Shown here piece by piece: positions 32,131-38,341 of a stretch of DNA of 38,341 bases. The notes below the pieces were generated by a model, which was not told where the DNA came from, did not search any database, and saw nothing but the letters and a program-made list of their open reading frames with translations. The position numbers were made by a program, and so were the translations under genes. The stretch comes from an uncultured Pirellulaceae bacterium. GTDB taxonomy: Bacteria > Planctomycetota > Planctomycetia > Pirellulales > Pirellulaceae. The stretch spans positions 1-38,341 of the forward strand of contig CALLUY010000209.1 in assembly GCA_938010615.1 (NCBI GenBank), written 5' to 3'. Every line of letters begins with the position of its first letter. The first letter of the stretch is position 1.

Positions 32131-32181
32131 ACCGATGGCAAGCAGAGCAGCATTTCTTCGTACTATGCAAATTCGACAACT

Positions 32182-32766
32182 TTACTGGCGTCGTCTTCGA
32201 GTCGCCGTCACGACACCTACAATCGCAAAGATGAGCATCGAGGATGGTTCAGGGACTGCTGCAACGGACAGGCTCTCACCGCCACTTGCATAGAGGCCAT
32301 CGGAGTAAAAGATACTGTCCGTAACCAGGTCAAACGAAATAGTGAACAAGCCAACGTTTCCACCGCTGTTGAACCCAACGAAAACATCGTCTCCGATCGT
32401 TGCCAGCGGACCAAGGTCCAAGAACTCAGTTTCGTCGAAGGTGTCGCCAGCATTTAAGATGTCTCCGATTCCGACGAGGCCGATGCTGTCGATGGGTCCA
32501 GCGACCTCAAGGAAGAGCTCCTGACCATTTCCGTCGTTATTCTGAAAGAGAGCTGTTGTGGCTCCGAGCTGATCGATGAACACATTTTCCGCATCTGCAG
32601 CAATGCCGAATTGAAACTCAAGCTCACTGACCATCGTTTCAAATGTCGAGTTTCGAGTAAACGTAATGTTTTCTATCTGAGCCTGAATACTCGATGGCCA
32701 GCAAAGAAAAGTCAGTCCTGCGACGATTGCCGTGGACAAAAACATGGAGTTTAATTTTGACATCAT
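32182..32766 (-). CDS. PEP-CTERM sorting domain protein
   Basis: 194 residues. Signal peptide (MFLSTAIVAGLTFLCWPSSIQA, cut before QIEN), an acidic middle of about 140 residues with beta-type composition, and a classic PEP-CTERM tail: VPEPSSMLIFAIVGVVTATRRRRQ, that is the PEP motif, a hydrophobic helix and a terminal arginine cluster. Such tails are cut by exosortase (EpsH/XrtA family) and the protein is passed to the envelope or extracellular matrix. Two successive ATGs (32766 and 32763) open the gene. It lies 76 bp after the DUF1559 gene on the same strand. No exosortase gene is in the window. Confidence 0.88.
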   Translation of the reverse strand: MMSKLNSMFLSTAIVAGLTFLCWPSSIQAQIENITFTRNSTFETMVSELEFQFGIAADAENVFIDQLGATTALFQNNDGNGQELFLEVAGPIDSIGLVGIGDILNAGDTFDETEFLDLGPLATIGDDVFVGFNSGGNVGLFTISFDLVTDSIFYSDGLYASGGESLSVAAVPEPSSMLIFAIVGVVTATRRRRQ

Positions 32767-32842
32767 TGGTGTATCCCACTTGTGGCGTTGTTGTTCGTGG
32801 AATCGCGTTGCGTGTCGCCAGGCGATTCAACTGGCTGTCGTT

Positions 32843-33781
32843 CTAAAAATCGGAGTGGTCTAGAACACCTCCACTGTTCATAGACCCCGCTTCCTGAAGC
32901 GTTTCGATGTTGACTGAGGGGGAAATGAAGCTGACATGGCCGTCGGCAAATACGAAATTGCTGCCGCCGTGAAAACTTGAAAATGGATGGCTGAACTTCT
33001 GGTCTGCGTTACCAAAGTACTCGCCGTCCGGATCAAACCGTTCATCGTTGAGCGGTGAATTGATTGTCAGTACTGCGGCTGAAGGCGAAACAGGTCGTCT
33101 GCGAGCTTCCGCAAAACTTCCTCCCACAACGTCACCTCGTCGCCAGTCAGCGAATCCGCAATCTTGCTCCGGGAGTATCGTGTTTCCAAAAGCTTTGCCG
33201 CAATTCTCACCGATCATGATCGTGTTCGAAGAGCCGTCCTGAATTTGACTCAAGCTTCGATAATCGTGGATACCAAAGATACCGTCATTGTGAAGGTGAC
33301 CCCAAGTGTCATCTGGAAACTCGGAATCCTGAGAACCTTGGACACCGAAATAATCGCGAGCTTCCGCTGGCGAATTGACAGAAGGACAATGGAAAACGGG
33401 AATGGAAATTCCGTCATCGAGATCGAACAACTGTTCGTAGGCCCAAGGTGCGGTGAATTGATAATTCACCGATGTCAGAAGGTTGTTTCCTTCGATGAAT
33501 GGGAGCAACTGAATGAAGAGGTTGCTTCCTCGAAATCGGTTTGCTTTGCGATTGCCTGGGAAAATCAATTCACCTGCAGGAAGTCTCATCCGTGCAGATT
33601 CATGGTTCAGAGCCCCGAGCCCCAATTGTCTCAAGTTGTTTGCACACTGCGTTCTCCGCGCCGCTTCGCGGACTTGTTGGACCGCAGGCAATAACATGCC
33701 AATCAAAATTCCAATGATTGCGATAACGACCAGTAATTCGACGAGCGTAAACGCTCGACGATTCATTTTGGCAAAGTACAT
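32843..33781 (-). CDS. DUF1559 protein with type IV prepilin-like leader
   Basis: 312 residues. The N terminus ([41 protein letters not shown]) is a prepilin leader: basic residues, the cleavage site before FTLVE, and the hydrophobic helix. The DUF1559 (SBP_bac_10) body follows with [33 protein letters not shown] and [14 protein letters not shown]. It ends with the [18 protein letters not shown] signature near residue 280. The family is strongly expanded in planctomycetes; its members are thought to be pseudopilins or surface proteins, without a settled role. Starts at 33781 or 33766 (MNRR) are both possible; GGGATG lies upstream of the first. Confidence 0.93.
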   Translation of the reverse strand: MYFAKMNRRAFTLVELLVVIAIIGILIGMLLPAVQQVREAARRTQCANNLRQLGLGALNHESARMRLPAGELIFPGNRKANRFRGSNLFIQLLPFIEGNNLLTSVNYQFTAPWAYEQLFDLDDGISIPVFHCPSVNSPAEARDYFGVQGSQDSEFPDDTWGHLHNDGIFGIHDYRSLSQIQDGSSNTIMIGENCGKAFGNTILPEQDCGFADWRRGDVVGGSFAEARRRPVSPSAAVLTINSPLNDERFDPDGEYFGNADQKFSHPFSSFHGGSNFVFADGHVSFISPSVNIETLQEAGSMNSGGVLDHSDF

Positions 33782-34198
33782 TTCACATCCCGATAAAATG
33801 TTGTTTGTCTTTTGTTTGCATCAAGGAATCAGAAACGATTCTGAATGAATCAGACGTTTCCAAAACCAACGTTAAGATGCACTACAAATGCTAAATTGTC
33901 TCAACCCTTGTATAACGTGGGCGGCTGTCAAAATCAGCAAAGTTATCAGCGATGATGAACGAAACGGAGAATTTCAACCTTGCTGTCCGATGCAACTTTT
34001 TCTCAGTGGGGCTTGATTAGCGTCCCGGTGTCGTGCAGATCTTGGCGTGCGCAAAGATTCAGCCGGTAAAAAACGTAGTTTGGTGTTTCGTTCCCTGAGA
34101 GCAAAGCTGGGGATAACGAGGCGCAGTTGTTCCTCTCGCAAAACTCGCACGAAACACGCACCTTGGGTGGCCGAGAATGCAGCTTGGTGCTATCGATT
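33782..34198. other. Intergenic region upstream of the DUF1559 gene
   Basis: No gene found on either strand. It contains the promoter region of the DUF1559 gene and the end of the giant gene beyond. A small hairpin TCAGAA-ACGA-TTCTGA lies near 33827-33842. The rest shows no repeats, no palindromes of note and no coding character. A hairpin GAGGC/GCCTC falls inside the last codons of the gene ending at 34199. Confidence 0.6.
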
Positions 34199-37100
34199 TC
34201 ACTCGCGAGGCGGCTTTGCCTCACGAATCACAGCACCGTGCTCATCGCTGATGATCAGAATCGCGTACTCGGAAATACCGTCCAACGATCGATTGCTCTG
34301 GGTCACGTAGTCGAATCGACCTCGCAGATCCGTGTAGCCGTCTTTGTGGAATTCCACTTGGCCGTTTGCGCCCTTGGCGAACACTTTCACGTAAGCCTTG
34401 CTGACCGGAGCCTTCGCTTGCGGATCGGTAAGCAGAACTTGTCCGTAAGATTCGATCACTTGGACTTCCATCGAATTAGCGAACCACGTTTCTGACTTCG
34501 AATTGTCGCCCCCGACGATTTCGACCAACACGTTCTTGTTGTCGAATTGCTCAGGCAAGTCAAATTCGTGCGTGCCTTTGGTTTCGCCATCTTTCAGTGT
34601 CACGGTTTGCGATAAGTTTGGACGAATCATTGAGAACCCATCGATCTGGTCGCGAGCAAACGGATTGCTGCTGAAAAGGAACTCGATGTCCATTTCGTAA
34701 TAGTTGATGGTTAGTTCCTTTACGTTTCGCCATTCGACGGATCCTTTGCCAGCCCCACGTTTGTCTGCGTTTGCTTCGATCTTGAAATCGAATCCAGGAG
34801 CTTTCGATGCGAGTTGATCCTGCTGTTGCGTGCGATCTTTTTCGTCGACCAAATCGGTTGAGCCGCCTTGAATCTCTTCGACCATCGCGACGATGCTTTC
34901 GAACTTCTGACGCCAACGATCGACCGGATAGTCGGTCCATTTTTTGGCTTTCGCCATCGCGTCGTCAGGTTTTTCACGATACAGATCCAAGTAGGCATCG
35001 CAGTAGGCGTAGGGCATCGTTTGTACAACGTTTTTCGATTCAACTTTGGCGAACTGCTTCATCGCTTCGTCAATTCGGTCCTGCAATAGCAGATAGTAGG
35101 TCACGACCAAGCGGTTGTCGCTATCTAGTTGCGACCGGTGACCGAGGATCTGCATCAGTTTTTCGTACTGTTGGTGAACGCGATCGTTGAGAATCTTTCG
35201 CGACGAACCAAGCTGATGTGCCCGGTTGTTGATCAACGGAGAGAACTCACGTTGCTCGTACCAGTTTCGTTCGAGTGGATCGATTGAGACGAGTTCGCTT
35301 TCGAAAGTCATGCCGCATTGATTGGTAATCTGATCGGCATGATCCAGAAACTCACGAATCGTATCAGTGTCATTGTGTTTAACGCTGTACGACCAAAGCG
35401 TGTTGTCGTAGCGACAACGATTTCGCAATGTGTCGGTAGCTTTCTTGAAAAACGCTCTATCCTTCATGCGGAACGCGATCTCTGCCGGATTCATCCGCTG
35501 GATGTTTTCGGCGTTGAGGTCCTCAAGCACGTCGTCTTCGGTTCCGTTTTGCGAAACCCATTCCCATGATTCTTTGTCGACGGTTGCCGGTTCGTCGACG
35601 ACGTTGAAGTCGCGATTTTGAGCCACAGCAAGAACCTTTACGTCGCTGGAAACGTGCGCCGGATAGTGTGTGAACTCTCCAGCGGCCGGGAAGTAAAACG
35701 AGTATTCGATTTTCTGGGTGCTGAACGCGTTGAGTTGCATCGAGATCGAGCGAGTTCGCTGTGATCCGGCGATCGGCATCGCACCTTGAGGAATTTGAAT
35801 CAGGACTTCAATTGCCATGGGCGTCGAAGTTGGGTTCGTGATGACAACTTCGGATCCGTAGAGCACATTGGCCAAGAAGTTTCCTTCAACGAATTTGTCG
35901 AATTGAATGCCATCGACGTGACGATGACGATCGTTACTTTGATAAAAGTTCTCGCTGACGAAAACGGTTGTGTCACGTCGATCGAATTCGGCTTCCCGGT
36001 TTTGCTGATGAAGCACGATCATTGGGCCTTCAGCCGTGATCGTAAGCTTTCCATCCGCGATGTCGACTTTCTCTTTCACGTCGCTCAACGGCAGATCCAG
36101 TACGGCCAGTGCAAACATCATTTCGGTGAAGTTGCGGTTGGCTTCCGCAAACCACTGTGATGCAAACGAGCCTCCTTCGTGGTTGGCGTAGTCTTTCCAA
36201 AATTGATTGACGGTGACGAGGTTCGCATTTTGAGCGGTCGGCAATAGCTCGTAGTAGTTGTTCTCAATCCATTCACGCGTCGGTTCCACGCGTCGATAGA
36301 GCTGCTGCAATGCGAATTCCTCCTCAAAATTCAACTCTTCCAGCGATTCTGTGGCAGGTACTTCGACGATATAGCTTTGGTCTCTTCCGTCGATGTTTCG
36401 CGTTCTTGATTCGCGTCGCATTCGAGGTTTCGCGAGGGCTTTCTTCCTGTTGAGCTTTTCCGCCTGCTTAACCTCTAGGCTAAATGCATTTTGGCCCATG
36501 CCCATACCACCACCCATACCCATGCCCATACCACCTCCAGGCGCTGGCGATGAAGGTGCAGCGAAACTTAGGTCAAATTTTGCCGCGTCGGTCAACCCGT
36601 CCATTTCGGCATCCATCGCACTGATCTGTGCTCCGGCAGAATATCTCGAAGCTTTTGAAAGATACTTCAACGCATCCATCTTCTCATTCTCGTCCATCGA
36701 GCGCGACATCAACGAGAAGCGATACAATTCGTCGTATCGACTTCGCGGCGTTGGAGCCAAGTCATAAAGTTCGTTGACGTGTCTGGCCAAGTCGGTTCGA
36801 CGTTCGTCGTAGCGTTGCGAAAGGAGAATTTTTTCGACAACGTTCAGCCGAGCAAAACGCCACGGCTCGAGCCATGCTGTCAGATCTTCCTCCAACAGCC
36901 ACTGGTCTAAAAATGTACGTTCTCGTTTGTTGAGAATGTGTTTACGAACAACCTCGGTGAAGAACTCCTGATCCTTTTGGAAGATGAAGAAATTCAACTC
37001 ATGACAGGCGAACTCAGAATAGAGACTGCGTTTTTCTTCCGGAGTCTTGTCCAGCCAGTTCAATACAAAACTGAACTTGCGCATCTTGTCCGCGTCGCTG

Positions 37101-38341
37101 CCGAGGCCCTGAAACAGTCCATAAACGTCGGAAAGTTCGTCGTACTGCTGAAACTGTGCTGAAAGTATGTCTTCAATGACCAGCGAATCGCCTTTGCCGA
37201 GAACATCGATTTGCCTCGCCTGTCGAAAATGTTTCTCAGGATCGAGAGCGTTGGCCAATCGTTGGTCGACTGTCTTGAAGGTTTGAGGCTTTCGCAGAAT
37301 CTGCGTTTGAGCCACTGAAAACAAATCGACAACGACAATGCGAACCGCTTGAGCGTTCCCAATTTGTTCACTGGTCAGTTCAATCTGACCGTTCTTGTTT
37401 GGTTTGATGTTCAGAATCGCGTCTTGGCCTCCGCCAAGGAAATCGAGATTCGAGAAACTGTTGTGCAGCGAACCAGATTCACCTTTTCGGCGCCCACGAG
37501 AGGCGGCTTCTGGAGGTGCAATGCCCGCCGCACCTGCCGCTTCTCCGCCTGCGGCAACTTGAACAGAGTTTTCCGTGTCTTGAACTGCCCATGGATTCAT
37601 CAACAAGGAAGGACGCTCGAGCATGTTGCCCGGGAATCGCGGCGCGTAACGACGGCTGAGAATATATTGATACTCTTCGCCAATCTTTCGCCCAGCCATG
37701 TAAGCAGATTTTCGAATCGCAGGAGTAAGCTGCCAAGGTTCGAGGCCGCGAATGGAGCTCAGGTCTTCGAACGGATCGAAGGCGTTCAAGTAACGAACCG
37801 GAAAGACGTGGACACGAGTTGTTTCACTTGCGTCTGCGATTTGAATCGTGAGAGTACCTTTATTGATCGCACTTTCACTGGCGAACGGTTGGGTTGGGTT
37901 GTGTTGCTGCAGCACGCGATGCTTTCCGACCAGCGTATTGCCCGCGGCATTTCCGTTGGTGACTCGGATGTTGATCTGTCGGCTGTTCGATTCCAGCAGT
38001 CGACTGCGAATGGTCAGGCGATAGTCGCCGGGCTCAAGTTTCGAAATCTCCAAGCGATGGTCTTTGAAAGCCATCTTGTTGAAGCAATCGCGAACGTTAC
38101 GGTTCCCTCGTGTTTCCAGCAATGTCACAACGGACGGGTCGAGTTTCAAGTTCCCGTCTGGCAGCGGCAACGTTAGCGATTCGCCGGCTAGTACGTGGTA
38201 ATTGGACGACAGATGCATTCGTTTCGGGTTTGGATTCCATCGTCGTTTCGTGCCTCGCGCGGCAGTCGCTTCCATCCAGGCGATGTTGCTTAAGTCACCG
38301 AGTTGAATCTGTCCTTTATCGTTTGATTGAAGATCAACGTT
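34199..38341 (-). CDS. Giant macroglobulin-like envelope protein, N terminus outside window
   Basis: The frame is open to the window edge at 38341: the 22 codons before the ATG at 38275 are sense (QIQLGDLSNIAWMEA), so that ATG is internal and the true start lies beyond. 1380 residues are visible. Beta-rich repeats of the kind seen in alpha-2-macroglobulin-like proteins occur at the start (SLTLPLPDGN, KLEPGDYRLTIRSRLLESN) and end (NVLVEIVGGDNSKSETWFANSMEVQVIESYGQVLLTDPQAKAPVSKAYVKVF...DGYTDLRGRFDYVT). The centre is helical, with a Gly/Met low-complexity run (GGGMGMGMGGGMGMG, coded near 36496-36545). EVVITNPTSTPMAIEVLIQIPQGAMPI fits an MG-type strand region. No thioester motif (CxEQ) is visible. 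Probably envelope or periplasmic; exact family unproven. Confidence 0.65.
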   Translation of the reverse strand, partial: NVDLQSNDKGQIQLGDLSNIAWMEATAARGTKRRWNPNPKRMHLSSNYHVLAGESLTLPLPDGNLKLDPSVVTLLETRGNRNVRDCFNKMAFKDHRLEISKLEPGDYRLTIRSRLLESNSRQINIRVTNGNAAGNTLVGKHRVLQQHNPTQPFASESAINKGTLTIQIADASETTRVHVFPVRYLNAFDPFEDLSSIRGLEPWQLTPAIRKSAYMAGRKIGEEYQYILSRRYAPRFPGNMLERPSLLMNPWAVQDTENSVQVAAGGEAAGAAGIAPPEAASRGRRKGESGSLHNSFSNLDFLGGGQDAILNIKPNKNGQIELTSEQIGNAQAVRIVVVDLFSVAQTQILRKPQTFKTVDQRLANALDPEKHFRQARQIDVLGKGDSLVIEDILSAQFQQYDELSDVYGLFQGLGSDADKMRKFSFVLNWLDKTPEEKRSLYSEFACHELNFFIFQKDQEFFTEVVRKHILNKRERTFLDQWLLEEDLTAWLEPWRFARLNVVEKILLSQRYDERRTDLARHVNELYDLAPTPRSRYDELYRFSLMSRSMDENEKMDALKYLSKASRYSAGAQISAMDAEMDGLTDAAKFDLSFAAPSSPAPGGGMGMGMGGGMGMGQNAFSLEVKQAEKLNRKKALAKPRMRRESRTRNIDGRDQSYIVEVPATESLEELNFEEEFALQQLYRRVEPTREWIENNYYELLPTAQNANLVTVNQFWKDYANHEGGSFASQWFAEANRNFTEMMFALAVLDLPLSDVKEKVDIADGKLTITAEGPMIVLHQQNREAEFDRRDTTVFVSENFYQSNDRHRHVDGIQFDKFVEGNFLANVLYGSEVVITNPTSTPMAIEVLIQIPQGAMPIAGSQRTRSISMQLNAFSTQKIEYSFYFPAAGEFTHYPAHVSSDVKVLAVAQNRDFNVVDEPATVDKESWEWVSQNGTEDDVLEDLNAENIQRMNPAEIAFRMKDRAFFKKATDTLRNRCRYDNTLWSYSVKHNDTDTIREFLDHADQITNQCGMTFESELVSIDPLERNWYEQREFSPLINNRAHQLGSSRKILNDRVHQQYEKLMQILGHRSQLDSDNRLVVTYYLLLQDRIDEAMKQFAKVESKNVVQTMPYAYCDAYLDLYREKPDDAMAKAKKWTDYPVDRWRQKFESIVAMVEEIQGGSTDLVDEKDRTQQQDQLASKAPGFDFKIEANADKRGAGKGSVEWRNVKELTINYYEMDIEFLFSSNPFARDQIDGFSMIRPNLSQTVTLKDGETKGTHEFDLPEQFDNKNVLVEIVGGDNSKSETWFANSMEVQVIESYGQVLLTDPQAKAPVSKAYVKVFAKGANGQVEFHKDGYTDLRGRFDYVTQSNRSLDGISEYAILIISDEHGAVIREAKPPRE

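Noticed and set aside
37349..38176. Plus-strand ORF of 275 residues at the right edge
   Set aside because: Antisense to the giant minus-strand frame, which is open across the whole 4.1 kb; the product is rich in Arg, Cys and Phe in the manner of shadows.

Overview
The window reads as a stretch of planctomycete chromosome, most likely from the Pirellulaceae or a close relative. The grounds are: a DUF1559 protein with a type IV prepilin leader; a PEP-CTERM sorting tail; a giant secreted protein whose N terminus carries the planctomycete-type LExRxxL motif; an unusual number of very large exported proteins of unknown role; lipid A synthesis (LpxK) showing an outer membrane; and copies of a palindromic intergenic repeat that, when read through, encodes peptides of the SPTRKRG type, as I recall from planctomycete annotations. 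Base composition looks close to even and uniform. There are no rRNA or tRNA genes, no CRISPR array, no phage genes and no insertion sequence with a transposase.

Layout. 1-492 (-): the N-terminal part of a sulfotransferase, cut by the window edge. 875-3998: the divergent pair typA (-) and mnmA (+), both translation related. 3999-4356: a repeat cluster. 4357-6438 (+): floA (membrane flotillin) followed 15 bp later by lpxK (lipid A 4'-kinase). 6486-10836 (-): a small membrane protein and a 1322-residue exported protein with a glycosidase-like middle and a carbohydrate-binding-like C terminus. 10837-11183: a divergent intergenic region holding another repeat cluster. 11184-18108 (+): an AsmA-like protein and a secreted beta-propeller protein. 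18353-20005 (+) and 20104-21738 (-): two exported proteins of unknown function, converging on one strong bidirectional terminator. 22006-23526 (-): trpE, without trpG next to it. 23762-25393 (+): mcsA-mcsB, a protein arginine kinase pair. 25394-25838: a third repeat copy plus a mosaic of short hairpins. 25839-27887 (+): a membrane-anchored leucine-rich repeat protein.

27904-31921 (-) is the most system-like part. Four genes are translationally coupled with 8, 4 and 8 bp overlaps: an ECF sigma factor, a single-pass membrane protein in the anti-sigma position, and two exported proteins, the last of which carries a DUF1559-like C-terminal half without a prepilin leader. Upstream on the same strand lie a PEP-CTERM protein and a true DUF1559 pseudopilin-like protein. 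34199-38341 (-) is a giant protein, cut at its N terminus by the window edge, with macroglobulin-like character.

Housekeeping assignments (typA, mnmA, floA, lpxK, trpE, mcsA, mcsB) are secure from motifs. Large exported proteins are described from visible architecture only. Several annotated starts would be wrong if the longest ORF were taken, notably mnmA, the AsmA-like gene and the small membrane protein at 6486. Three or four genes start at GTG or TTG, two of them with a strong GAGGTGA ribosome site.
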